64,000 nucleotides of DNA from Chitinophaga sancti (GTDB lineage Bacteria; Bacteroidota; Bacteroidia; Chitinophagales; Chitinophagaceae): the NCBI RefSeq assembly GCF_034087045.1, contig NZ_CP139247.1, positions 6,784,001 through 6,848,000 of the forward strand. The letters run 5' to 3'. This document shows, in pieces, positions 25,806 to 33,083 of the stretch (positions within the stretch are counted from its first letter, which is position 1; each line of letters opens with the position of its first letter). The translations under genes were made by a program, and so were the position numbers. The notes beneath the pieces are model-generated. The model did no database searches. It had not been told where the DNA came from and worked only from the letters and a program-made list of their open reading frames with translations.

Positions 25806-25942
25806 CACACAACGAACTGACAAGCATCAGACCTTCCCCCGCATAACAAACCGACAAGCCTCACACCTTCTCCCACACAACGAACCAACAAACCTCAATC
25901 CTTCCCCCACATAACAAGCCGGTACCCTGCACACTTCCCCCC
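25806..25942. repeat. Four degenerate tandem repeats of 33-35 bp
   Basis: Units start at 25806, 25841, 25874 and 25909. Each follows the plan (C/G)(A)CA(C/T)AACRAACNNACAAGC...CTTCCCCC. Odd units share CACACAACGAAC and even units share CATAACAA, so a two-unit ancestor may have duplicated. They fill most of the 266-base gap between acylphosphatase and the 2H phosphoesterase. No coding frame is apparent. Confidence 0.8.
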
Positions 25943-25949
25943 GTACACC

Positions 25950-26561
25950 TTACGCCGCATAATTAAACAATGTATGTTCATTCCCTCTCACCGCCTCATC
26001 TCCAAAGAAGAACTCCTTCACCGTCTCATACTGCCCACCAGCCGCTGGTTTCCTCAATAGCGTAAAACTCTTACACTGAAAACTCCGCACAAATACCTGA
26101 TTGTAAAATTGATCATATACCTGATCAAACTCACGGGTATTCATCCCTCTCGCTATCGTAATATGCGGTTTGTATGGACTGGATTTGATATCAAATTCCT
26201 GTAGGATCCTTTTATGCAATTCTACAATCGGCTTTGGATTCGCCACATTGATAAAGATTGTGCGCTTATCCTGCTGCTGCTCGAAATGATCAAAACGGGA
26301 AGTATATAATGTAAACCCTGATTGTCTGCCGGCTATATTATCTAACAGGTTGACAAAATCATCCTCAAAACGCACTGGAAATACAGAGCGGAATAGACTG
26401 ATGTTAGCCTGTGAGAATTGGGTATCGGCGATACCCAGTTCCTGCGCGATCATCCGCTTTAAAGCCATTACATCATTGTTGATATGAGTACCGGGATTAA
26501 CTACTAATAAGTAGTCATACAATAATTCCTGTTCAGGAATAACGTTATTATTTGTAATCAT
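25950..26561 (-). CDS. 2H-phosphoesterase (2'-5' RNA ligase-like) with a degenerate first motif
   Basis: The 203-residue protein is taken from ATG 26559-26561; an in-frame TTG two codons earlier is less likely. 2H enzymes use two HxT/S motifs to hydrolyse cyclic phosphates or 2'-5' linkages in RNA. The second motif is intact (KPHITIARG, His133/Thr135). The first reads ANISLFRS with Asn53 where His is expected, so classical catalysis may be lost or altered. Strand-helix order otherwise fits the fold. A TATATTTG promoter box lies 53 bases upstream, and the gene appears monocistronic. Confidence 0.78.
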   Translation of the reverse strand: MITNNNVIPEQELLYDYLLVVNPGTHINNDVMALKRMIAQELGIADTQFSQANISLFRSVFPVRFEDDFVNLLDNIAGRQSGFTLYTSRFDHFEQQQDKRTIFINVANPKPIVELHKRILQEFDIKSSPYKPHITIARGMNTREFDQVYDQFYNQVFVRSFQCKSFTLLRKPAAGGQYETVKEFFFGDEAVRGNEHTLFNYAA

Positions 26562-26614
26562 AACCAAATAAGTTTTGAACTTAAAGTGTATTGGTTATTT
26601 GAATATTGACATTA

Positions 26615-26622
26615 CAAATATA
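26615..26622 (-). promoter_or_regulatory. -7 element of the 2H phosphoesterase gene
   Basis: CAAATATA on the plus strand reads TATATTTG on the minus strand, an exact TAnnTTTG. No convincing -33 TTTG is placed upstream of it. Confidence 0.5.
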
Positions 26623-26706
26623 AAATCTTTATTCCGATTTTGCTAATTTAATTAGCATTAAATACTAACTTTTTTACTTAATACTAAAATAACTAGCAAT
26701 CACAGG

Positions 26707-26754
26707 TATAAAAAAACCGGTACAGCAGCCATTTAAACGGCTACCATACCGGAG
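26707..26754 (-). terminator. Intrinsic terminator after tpiA
   Basis: CCGGTA (from 26717) pairs with TACCGG (26747-26752), and an inner AGCC pairs with GGCT. On the minus strand it is followed by TTTTTTT. Confidence 0.82.
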
Positions 26755-26775
26755 TAAAATAAATATGTAATTGGC

Positions 26776-27537
26776 TTATGCCAGTGCTTTCACGATTGCT
26801 ACGAAATCAGCAGCTACCAGAGATGCTCCACCAATCAGACCACCATCCACATCAGGGCAGGAGAACAGCTCAACAGCGTTTGAAGGCTTCGCACTACCAC
26901 CATACAGGATAGAGATATTCAGGGCAGCTTCACGACCATATTTAGCAGCGATCTGCGCTCTGATAAATGCGTGCATGTCCTGTGCCTGTGCTGCACTTGC
27001 AGTCAGGCCAGTACCAATCGCCCAGATTGGCTCATAAGCGATCACTACATTCTTCAGCTGCTCAACTGTCAGGTGATACAGGCTTTCTTCCAGTTGTTTT
27101 GCAACATATTCGTTCTGGGTTTCAGCTTTTCTCACTTCCAGTGGCTCACCGCAACAGAAAAGAGGTTTCAAACCGTTTGCCAGTGCCAGGTCAATCTTTT
27201 TAGCCAGTACTGCGTTAGTTTCCTGGAAATATTCTCTTCTTTCAGAGTGACCCAGGATCACGTAGTCTACGCCTACAGACTGCAGCATTTCAGCTGATAC
27301 CTCACCAGTGTAAGCACCAGATTTCTCTGACGCACTGTTCTGTGATGCCAGGAAGAAACCAGGATTATTCTTCAGTAATGCTTTCGCTTTCACCAGGTAA
27401 GGGAAAGGTGTAGCAAATACAACTTCCTGTCCTTCTTTCAGATGCAGACCAGCCGCCAGTACGTCATTGATCAGTTGCTCACCCTGCGCCAGGGTCAGGT
27501 TCATTTTCCAGTTTCCTGCAACGATTTTTTTTCTCAT
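26776..27537 (-). CDS. tpiA: Triosephosphate isomerase
   Basis: The 253-residue TIM-barrel enzyme interconverts dihydroxyacetone phosphate and glyceraldehyde 3-phosphate. Active-site residues are visible: Lys11 in AGNWKMN, His97 in VILGHSERREYF and Glu169 in AYEPIWAIGTG, with loop 6 directly after. The phosphate-binding ILYGGS is also present. Length is normal. It lies 36 bases downstream of the GlmU-like gene on the same strand and is probably co-transcribed with it. A strong terminator follows. Confidence 0.98.
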   Translation of the reverse strand: MRKKIVAGNWKMNLTLAQGEQLINDVLAAGLHLKEGQEVVFATPFPYLVKAKALLKNNPGFFLASQNSASEKSGAYTGEVSAEMLQSVGVDYVILGHSERREYFQETNAVLAKKIDLALANGLKPLFCCGEPLEVRKAETQNEYVAKQLEESLYHLTVEQLKNVVIAYEPIWAIGTGLTASAAQAQDMHAFIRAQIAAKYGREAALNISILYGGSAKPSNAVELFSCPDVDGGLIGGASLVAADFVAIVKALA

Positions 27538-27573
27538 GTTTATCGCTATTGTTAATGATATATTGAATTGAAT

Positions 27574-28827
27574 CTAAGATTTTCCTCTTACTGCTGCATA
27601 GACTGCTTTTAGCAAACGTTCTTCTATGTCGCCCAGCTGTTGCCCTTTGAACTGCATCCACTGACGGGCATCCCGTAAAGCCTCCTGTTCCCTGTAAGGT
27701 GCAGGTTGCACCCCACCCCATGAAAAGGAAGGCACAAACTTAGGCGGGAATTCGCCTCCAAAGATATTACACGAAACGCCAATTACAGTGCCTGTGTTAA
27801 ACATTGTGCCAATACCGCTCCTGCTGTAATCGCCCATGATCAGTCCACACTTGGTACCAGCGGGTATCGCCTCTTTTTTTGCCTCAACCCATACCCGCAC
27901 CGTACTGGCGTTGTTTTTCAGGTTTGAGTTCGTTGTATTCCCCCCCAGGTTACACCATTCACCCAGCACCGCATCTCCCAGGTAGCCATCATGACCTTTG
28001 TTGGAATAGCCCATCATCACCACATTCTTGATCTCTCCTCCCCCCACACTACCAGGTCCCAGCGTTGTAGCACCATATATTTTAGTCCCCATCTTCAGCA
28101 TCGCTCCTTCACACAATGCCAACGCCCCCCTGATCAGACAGCCTTCCATCACTTCCGCTCCTTTTGCAATATAGATCGGCCCTGTCTTTCCATTCAGGAT
28201 GCTGTGTTCTACAACAGCTCCAGGCTCCAGGAAGATGTTTTCTACCCCACTGACATGGTTGGATGCCGAAATCGGGGCAGACGTTCGACCTGCCGTCAGA
28301 AGAGCAAAGTCCTGGCGCAAAGCACTATCATTTAATCGAAATATATCCCATGGATAAATCAGCTGTAGTAATGATTCCTGATAGTTAATCCGGTCACAAG
28401 CCGTAGGTTGCCCCAAATCAACACCCGCTCCCCCTTCTGCAAGTAATTGCTCAAAATCACTACCCAGCCCCACCTCAACTACCAATTGCCCCAAATCTCC
28501 GCCCATTACCATCTTCGCCACCAAAATCTCATCCTTATACAACCTCTGCCCCATCTTCAACCCCCGAATAGCCTCCACCAACCCGCCATCCGGCAATACA
28601 CTCCCATTGATCAGCACACACTGATCATCAGCAAAAACAGACTGTAGAGGAAATTTTTCCTGCAAATAAGGAAGGGTCAGGAAGCTGGCGCTGGTCTTAA
28701 ACCACCGCTCCCATTTTTCTCTTATGGTAAGTATCCCTACACGAATCGCCGCCACCGGCCGGGTATGAGTAAAAGGGTACAACAAATCGCGTGCAGGAGT
28801 GTCAAATAGAATATAATGCCGCTCCAT
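27574..28827 (-). CDS. GlmU-like sugar-nucleotidyltransferase family protein (NTP_transf_4 plus left-handed beta-helix)
   Basis: The 417-residue protein has an N-terminal region (about 1-200) resembling the reduced nucleotidyltransferase domain found in Bacteroidota GlmU homologues (HYILFDTPARDLLYPFTHTR). A C-terminal hexapeptide-repeat beta-helix (about 210-390) includes SILNGKTGPIYIAKGAEVME and GVSCNIFGGEFPPKFVPSF. The canonical GxGTRM signature of true uridylyltransferases is not seen, so the transferase half may be inactive or divergent. Residues about 108-146 hold an unusual Gly/Leu-rich quasi-repeat (GGDLGQL, GSDFEQL, GVDLGQP). It follows the L31 gene and its terminator and precedes tpiA. 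Confidence 0.8.
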   Translation of the reverse strand: MERHYILFDTPARDLLYPFTHTRPVAAIRVGILTIREKWERWFKTSASFLTLPYLQEKFPLQSVFADDQCVLINGSVLPDGGLVEAIRGLKMGQRLYKDEILVAKMVMGGDLGQLVVEVGLGSDFEQLLAEGGAGVDLGQPTACDRINYQESLLQLIYPWDIFRLNDSALRQDFALLTAGRTSAPISASNHVSGVENIFLEPGAVVEHSILNGKTGPIYIAKGAEVMEGCLIRGALALCEGAMLKMGTKIYGATTLGPGSVGGGEIKNVVMMGYSNKGHDGYLGDAVLGEWCNLGGNTTNSNLKNNASTVRVWVEAKKEAIPAGTKCGLIMGDYSRSGIGTMFNTGTVIGVSCNIFGGEFPPKFVPSFSWGGVQPAPYREQEALRDARQWMQFKGQQLGDIEERLLKAVYAAVRGKS

Positions 28828-28842
28828 AAGGGGATAAAAATA

Positions 28843-28875
28843 GAGAATCCCATCGAAAAAGTCGATGGGATTCTC
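28843..28875 (-). terminator. Terminator between rpmE2 and the GlmU-like gene
   Basis: GAGAATCCCATCGA (28843-28856) and TCGATGGGATTCTC (28862-28875) form a perfect 14-bp stem. On the minus strand it is followed by TATTTTTATCC. It would end or attenuate transcription from rpmE2. Confidence 0.88.
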
Positions 28876-28899
28876 ATTAAATTATTTGACAGGCCTGTA

Positions 28900-29151
28900 C
28901 TAGGCTTTCTTTCCGTAGCGCTTGTTGAACTTGTCGATACGACCTGCTGTATCCACCAGCACGTTCTTTCCAGTATAGAAAGGATGTGAAGTATTGGAAA
29001 TTTCAAGCTTGATCACTGGATATTCGTTGCCATCTTCCCACTTGATAGTTTCTTTAGTAGGAGCGGTAGACTTGCTCAAGAAAGTATGTCCATTAGACAT
29101 ATCTTTGAATATTACAAACCTGTAACTTTCCGGATGGATTCCCTGTTTCAT
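28900..29151 (-). CDS. rpmE2: 50S ribosomal protein L31, type B
   Basis: The 83-residue ribosomal protein opens [19 protein letters not shown] and contains [20 protein letters not shown], the hallmark of bL31. The zinc-binding Cys residues of the type A protein are absent, making it the zinc-independent type B form. A promoter box TACCTTTG about 110 bases upstream implies an untranslated leader of roughly 100 nt, a possible site of autoregulation. A strong hairpin follows the gene. Confidence 0.97.
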   Translation of the reverse strand: MKQGIHPESYRFVIFKDMSNGHTFLSKSTAPTKETIKWEDGNEYPVIKLEISNTSHPFYTGKNVLVDTAGRIDKFNKRYGKKA

Positions 29152-29262
29152 CAGAATTTTAGTTTTCTTTGTTTTTTACCAGATGCAACCGCGCATATTC
29201 ATTCTTCTACAATCGATGAACGCCCATGCTAGGTTTCATACCAATATTTATAATACAGGCTG

Positions 29263-29270
29263 CAAAGGTA
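29263..29270 (-). promoter_or_regulatory. -7 element of rpmE2
   Basis: CAAAGGTA on the plus strand is TACCTTTG on the minus strand, an exact TAnnTTTG. The predicted start near 29256 leaves about 105 nt of leader before the ATG. Confidence 0.55.
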
Positions 29271-29311
29271 AATATTTATTTTAATTTTCCAGCCTTTAAG
29301 ACTGATTTTTT

Positions 29312-29803
29312 TTAATCTTTCATGTTTACATACTGAAGCGGTATATTCAGGTTGCCCGTTCTGAGCAGCTGTATAACCTCCTGAAGATCATCTCTTTTTT
29401 TACCGGTTACGCGTACAATGTCGTCCATAATGGCCGCCTGCACCTTAGATCCGGAGTCTTTGATCATCTTGACAATCTTCTTGGCATCTTCCTGCTTGAT
29501 CCCATTACGAACGGCAACGTCTTTCTTTACCACTTTACCACTCTGGTAATGCTCCTTGGCCAGATCATAAATATTTGCATCCAGGCCCTGCTTGATGGTA
29601 CGACTGATCAGTACGTCAATTACCTGGTCCAGCTTCATCTCACTCTCCACTTCAATAGCCACACTCAGATCTTTTTTATTGAGCGCAATATTGACATGAG
29701 AGCCTTTGAAATCGTACCTGTTAGTGATTTCTTTATTTACCGTATTTATCGCATTGTCAAGTGTCTGTGTATCCACTTTGCTAACAATATCAAAGGATGG
29801 CAT
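29312..29803 (-). CDS. YajQ family nucleotide-binding protein (UPF0234)
   Basis: The 163-residue cytosolic protein is taken from ATG 29801-29803, giving the family start MPSFDIVSKVDTQTLDNAIN. A ten-residue longer frame lacks an ATG. Two ferredoxin-like repeats are evident, with RYDFKGSHVNIALNKKDLS and the closing SGKVVKKDVAVRNGIKQEDA/KKIVKMIKDSG regions. Some YajQ homologues bind cyclic di-GMP and act as effectors; binding here is untested. It is flanked by its own TATATTTG promoter and appears monocistronic. Confidence 0.93.
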   Translation of the reverse strand: MPSFDIVSKVDTQTLDNAINTVNKEITNRYDFKGSHVNIALNKKDLSVAIEVESEMKLDQVIDVLISRTIKQGLDANIYDLAKEHYQSGKVVKKDVAVRNGIKQEDAKKIVKMIKDSGSKVQAAIMDDIVRVTGKKRDDLQEVIQLLRTGNLNIPLQYVNMKD

Positions 29804-29830
29804 AATTGAGTATTTTTTTGTGACAGAAGG

Positions 29831-29838
29831 CAAATATA
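29831..29838 (-). promoter_or_regulatory. -7 element of the YajQ gene
   Basis: CAAATATA reads TATATTTG on the minus strand, 28 bases before the ATG. Confidence 0.5.
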
Positions 29839-29881
29839 AATATGAATTAGGACATAGCGACCATTGTAGCCCATAAAATGA

Positions 29882-29905
29882 AAAACCCCGGGACGTTTCC
29901 CGGGG
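29882..29905 (-). terminator. Terminator of the ECF operon
   Basis: AACCCCGGGA and TCCCGGGGT form a GC-rich stem with a short loop. On the minus strand it is followed by TTTTTC. It lies 68 bases after the DUF2807 gene, the last gene of the sigma factor operon. Confidence 0.85.
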
Positions 29906-29973
29906 TAATTCCCTTCCTAGGCAGGGAACAGTGTCACTTGAATCTACAAGCGACCAACAACTCTCTTTCTTTA

Positions 29974-30690
29974 TCAGTCTATCTTCGTCACCTTTGCAGA
30001 TCCTGAAGAAGACTGGTTAATGGAAGGATTACCTTTGTAACGTACTTTGGCGCCACCACTTATACTGATATCCAGTTTCTTTTCTGCAAATACAGCCAGA
30101 TCCCCACTACCAGACACCGCTACTTCTACCGACTCTGATTGTAATGCCAATGCATCTACACTGGCTGATCCTGAAATACCATATTCTACCTTAGTAACAT
30201 TTCCTTTCAGCGAAATCTTAGTAGAACCAGATACCCCTACTTCCAGCTTTTCTGCTTTCAGGTCCATATCAATTATCACACTACCGCTGATACCCAACTC
30301 AACTTTATCCCCTTTTAGTGTACCTTTACTATAGAAGCCACCAGAGCCGCTTGCTGCAAGAGATTTCACTTCTGCCATACTCACATTCACCGTAATTTTC
30401 TGCGTAGGTTTGATATTATATCCCTTCTTCACATGCAGTTTCAATTCCCCGTTTTCTACATCTGTTACGATGTATGGCAGTAAATTATCTTCTGCTTCTA
30501 TTTCAATGTTACTACCTGAACCAGGCGTAATGTATACATTGAAACTACCTGAAGTTGAAATGCTTTTAAAAGAAGATGCAGATCTTGATTCCTTCTTCAA
30601 TGTGCCGCTACCGGTCACAAGTTCTTTCTGTGCAAATACAGATGCACTTGCGAATAGGAGCATGAGAAATGCAATAGCTGTTGTTTTCAT
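29974..30690 (-). CDS. Exported DUF2807 (putative auto-transporter adhesin, head GIN domain) protein
   Basis: The 238-residue protein has a signal peptide ending near SASVFAQ. Repetitive short strands follow, each with Gly-Ser turns (SGSGGFYSKG, GISGSVIIDM, GVSGSTKISL, GISGSASVDA, AVSGSGDLAV, SISGGAKVRY). These predict a right-handed beta-helix, as in DUF2807. It is the last gene of the sigma/anti-sigma operon, 24 bases after the DUF4097-like gene. A role in envelope-stress sensing or as surface adhesin is inference from the family name and the context. Confidence 0.87.
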   Translation of the reverse strand: MKTTAIAFLMLLFASASVFAQKELVTGSGTLKKESRSASSFKSISTSGSFNVYITPGSGSNIEIEAEDNLLPYIVTDVENGELKLHVKKGYNIKPTQKITVNVSMAEVKSLAASGSGGFYSKGTLKGDKVELGISGSVIIDMDLKAEKLEVGVSGSTKISLKGNVTKVEYGISGSASVDALALQSESVEVAVSGSGDLAVFAEKKLDISISGGAKVRYKGNPSINQSSSGSAKVTKID

Positions 30691-30714
30691 AATTGTGTAT
30701 TTATTGGATGGAAA

Positions 30715-31803
30715 TTAATTCGTACTGAATGAAACATCACTGTAGGTGCCATTTATCACCAGCGAAGGCGACTGATCATTGCCACCGGCAGAAATCGCAG
30801 TATAGGTGAGGTTGGAAGATTTCTTCACAGAACTCACACTCTTCATAGCCAGTCCACCGTTGTGCACATCTCCGTTGTGCAAAATGATTTTAAACTGTAA
30901 ACCTATGCGGGCAGGCATTCCCTGCAATTTGAGATCTGCATAGGTGAGCCCGATCCTTCCACCTTTAAAACTGTTCCCAATGCTCTTTACTTTCAGATCG
31001 CCATACACCAGCCTCGCATTGAGTTCTGCCTGTAATTCTCCGATATTAAAATCTGAATAGTTGCAGGAGATATTGAGTGAACCCACATTTGCTACTTTGT
31101 AGTCATCATAGTTTGACTTTGAATCCAATGCTCCTACTGTACCAAGTTCATACTCGGAGTAATTGGATTGTGTAGTGAGCGAGCCGATATTATCACATTT
31201 CAGGTTGGAATAATTAGCACGTACTGTCAGTGCATCTGCCTTACCAATGCGGCCTTTATCGCAGTAATTCAAGCTCAGCGTCAAAGACTTTTGCACTTCC
31301 TTAATATCGTAGGTACAATAATTTAATCCCATAGTAACAGGAAAACTCAGCACATCGGTCAATATGTCTCCAAAGCTGTTATCCAATGACAGTTTGCGCA
31401 GATCTTCAGGCACGTATACTTCGTAATCAATATTCACATAGTCTTTACTATCTCTTTTGGCTCCCCAGTTGAATAGTCTGCCAGTGGAACCCAACGGGTG
31501 ATAACTGGTTTGCAGCGAGATCTCGCCATTCGCATTGCTCTCATCAATGTCTACCATGTTTGCTGAGTTCTGCGCTTCGCTGGCATTCTTTCCAAAACCA
31601 GTGACGGTAATGGTCGCTTTCACATGGTTCTGCCTCCAGGTATGAATAATGATCTTGCCGTATTTATTCGAGATGGACAATACTGAATTACTTCCATTCG
31701 CATAATCTTTCGAAATAATGCGCTTGAATTCACTGTCCCCTTTTTTACCAAATGCCATTATTGGCAATAACAGTAGTAGTAGTATTTTAAATTTCCCTTT
31801 CAT
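30715..31803 (-). CDS. Exported beta-helical protein (DUF4097-like)
   Basis: The 362-residue protein has a signal peptide (about 1-19, LLLLLLPIMAFG). A first beta-rich region (SVLSISNKYGKIIIHTW) is followed by regularly spaced SNYS/YSN/YDDYK strands (SNYSEYELG, SNYDDYKVA, CNYSDFNIG), each about 18-20 residues. These predict a parallel beta-helix. Its start overlaps the anti-sigma-like gene by 17 bases, so translation is probably coupled. Position after a sigma and membrane anti-sigma pair suggests it is a regulated effector or part of the sensing chain. Family naming is tentative. Confidence 0.78.
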   Translation of the reverse strand: MKGKFKILLLLLLPIMAFGKKGDSEFKRIISKDYANGSNSVLSISNKYGKIIIHTWRQNHVKATITVTGFGKNASEAQNSANMVDIDESNANGEISLQTSYHPLGSTGRLFNWGAKRDSKDYVNIDYEVYVPEDLRKLSLDNSFGDILTDVLSFPVTMGLNYCTYDIKEVQKSLTLSLNYCDKGRIGKADALTVRANYSNLKCDNIGSLTTQSNYSEYELGTVGALDSKSNYDDYKVANVGSLNISCNYSDFNIGELQAELNARLVYGDLKVKSIGNSFKGGRIGLTYADLKLQGMPARIGLQFKIILHNGDVHNGGLAMKSVSSVKKSSNLTYTAISAGGNDQSPSLVINGTYSDVSFSTN

Positions 31804-32338
31804 AATTTGACTGCTTTTGCTTAACGGGCTGTTTCTCTCTCAACTCATCAAGTATTTTATCAAGAAGGTCCAGCTTCAATTGATAATAGCGGACCATGGC
31901 TGCTTTAATTCTTTCATTTCCCGGGTTCTGGACAAGTTCAGTTTCCAACACCTTGTAGGTATCGTTGCGTAGTTCCAGTTCCTTGCGGGCAGCGCTATCC
32001 AGGCCCAGTACGGCTGGCGGATAGGCATTGATTTCAGACAGGCGCTTCTCTATCTGGGAAGTATAGTATATACCGGCCTCCTGCATCTCCGGCGAAACAG
32101 TCGCTACCTGCTGCTGTTTCTTCATTTGCAGGAACTGGAAGATGAAAAATGTATTCACCACCAGTACCAGTACGGCTGCTACTTTAAGCCAATTGCGCCC
32201 TAATAGCTGCAACACTTTTCCTTTTTTCTGTGGCATGAGTTCCTTCTCCAGTTTATCCCACAAAACGGGTCTGGGTCCGGACTGCTCAAAATCAGAACGG
32301 TGTTGCCTGATAAATTCCTCAAAACTCTCTTCTGGCAT
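31787..32338 (-). CDS. Single-pass membrane protein, putative anti-sigma factor
   Basis: The 183-residue protein has an N-terminal cytosolic segment of about 47 residues (PEESFEEFIRQHRSDFEQ, LWDKLEKELMP), one transmembrane helix (about 48-68, WLKVAAVLVLVVNTFFIFQF) and a helical periplasmic tail. This topology and the 1-base overlap with the ECF sigma gene are typical of Bacteroidota anti-sigma factors, although I see no zinc-binding HxxxCxxC motif. It should hold the sigma factor inactive at the membrane. Confidence 0.75.
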   Translation of the reverse strand: MPEESFEEFIRQHRSDFEQSGPRPVLWDKLEKELMPQKKGKVLQLLGRNWLKVAAVLVLVVNTFFIFQFLQMKKQQQVATVSPEMQEAGIYYTSQIEKRLSEINAYPPAVLGLDSAARKELELRNDTYKVLETELVQNPGNERIKAAMVRYYQLKLDLLDKILDELREKQPVKQKQSNYEREI

Positions 32339-32910
32339 CAGCGTATTGCATTTTTTTGTTTAATGATCTGCCGCACCTTGTCCTTTGCACGCATATATTG
32401 CGTTTTCACAGTAGATTCAGATATATCCAGCATGGCAGCTATCTCCTTGTGGGAGTACTCTTCAAAGATGTAGAGGTTCAGCACGGTACGGTAACCATTT
32501 GGCAATAACTGTATGGCATCTTTGATAGCGGAAACTGTCCAGGCAAAACTATCTTCGTCCAATCCTGCCTTCTCTTCTGCGACATCTATATTGTCTACTT
32601 CTTCGAAATACACTTTCTTCCTGCGCAGGTGGCTCAAACAGTGGTTGACCACAATCCTTTTGATCCAGGCCGTCACACTACCCGCATTTTCGAGGCGGTC
32701 AATGTTCCGGAATACCTGCATAAAGGCCTCCTGCAGTGTATCTTCCGCATCAGCTGCGTTACCAGTCATACGTAAACAGATATTGTACATTGCTGCTGAA
32801 TAAGCATTGTACAGCTCGCGGAATGCGCGAACCTCTCCCTTTTTGCACTGGGCTACCAGGTGGTCTGTTATGATAGTCTGATTCAAGTTGTTGTTGGCTG
32901 ATGCTTGCAT
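32338..32910 (-). CDS. ECF-type RNA polymerase sigma factor
   Basis: The 190-residue factor has region 2 (about 25-95: AFRELYNAYSAAMYNICLRM, DAEDTLQEAFMQVFRNI, VTAWIKRIVVNHCLSHLRR) and region 4 (about 125-185: LPNGYRTVLNLYIFEEYSHK, EIAAMLDISESTVKTQYMRA). A non-conserved linker joins them, and regions 1.2 and 3 are absent. It is first in a four-gene operon. The sequence immediately upstream carries an ECF-like promoter, with a matching copy before the neighbouring receptor gene, so autoregulation and a local regulon are proposed. The predicted transcript would be nearly leaderless. Confidence 0.93.
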   Translation of the reverse strand: MQASANNNLNQTIITDHLVAQCKKGEVRAFRELYNAYSAAMYNICLRMTGNAADAEDTLQEAFMQVFRNIDRLENAGSVTAWIKRIVVNHCLSHLRRKKVYFEEVDNIDVAEEKAGLDEDSFAWTVSAIKDAIQLLPNGYRTVLNLYIFEEYSHKEIAAMLDISESTVKTQYMRAKDKVRQIIKQKNAIR

Positions 32911-32916
32911 AATAAA

Positions 32917-32942
32917 GACAATATTTTTAAAAAAGGTTGCAC
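32917..32942 (-). promoter_or_regulatory. ECF-type promoter of the sigma factor operon
   Basis: On the minus strand GCAACCTTTT (-35, AAC at 32936-32938) is followed after 16 bases by GTC (32917-32919) as GTCTTT. AAC-N16/17-GTC is the general ECF promoter pattern. The ATG begins 7 bases past the GTC, so the transcript would start at or very near the start codon. Confidence 0.65.
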
Positions 32943-33014
32943 CGCTGGTGAGAAAAATTCGGGGAATTATGAATTAAAGCAGTCAAACGATTAACAATCA
33001 AATGATTAGGATTT

Positions 33015-33046
33015 TAAAAAAAGGACGTAACCAAGGGGCTACGTCC
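33015..33046 (-). terminator. Terminator of the barrel receptor gene
   Basis: GGACGTA (33023-33029) pairs with TACGTCC (33040-33046). On the minus strand a run of seven T follows the hairpin. It insulates the receptor gene from the sigma operon. Confidence 0.88.
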
Positions 33047-33083
33047 TATCCATCCTTATATATACCTAAAAAACAGGTCGGTG

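Noticed and set aside
25806..25942. Possible CRISPR-like array of 34-bp units
   Set aside because: Units are contiguous and degenerate with no spacers, so it is a simple tandem repeat.
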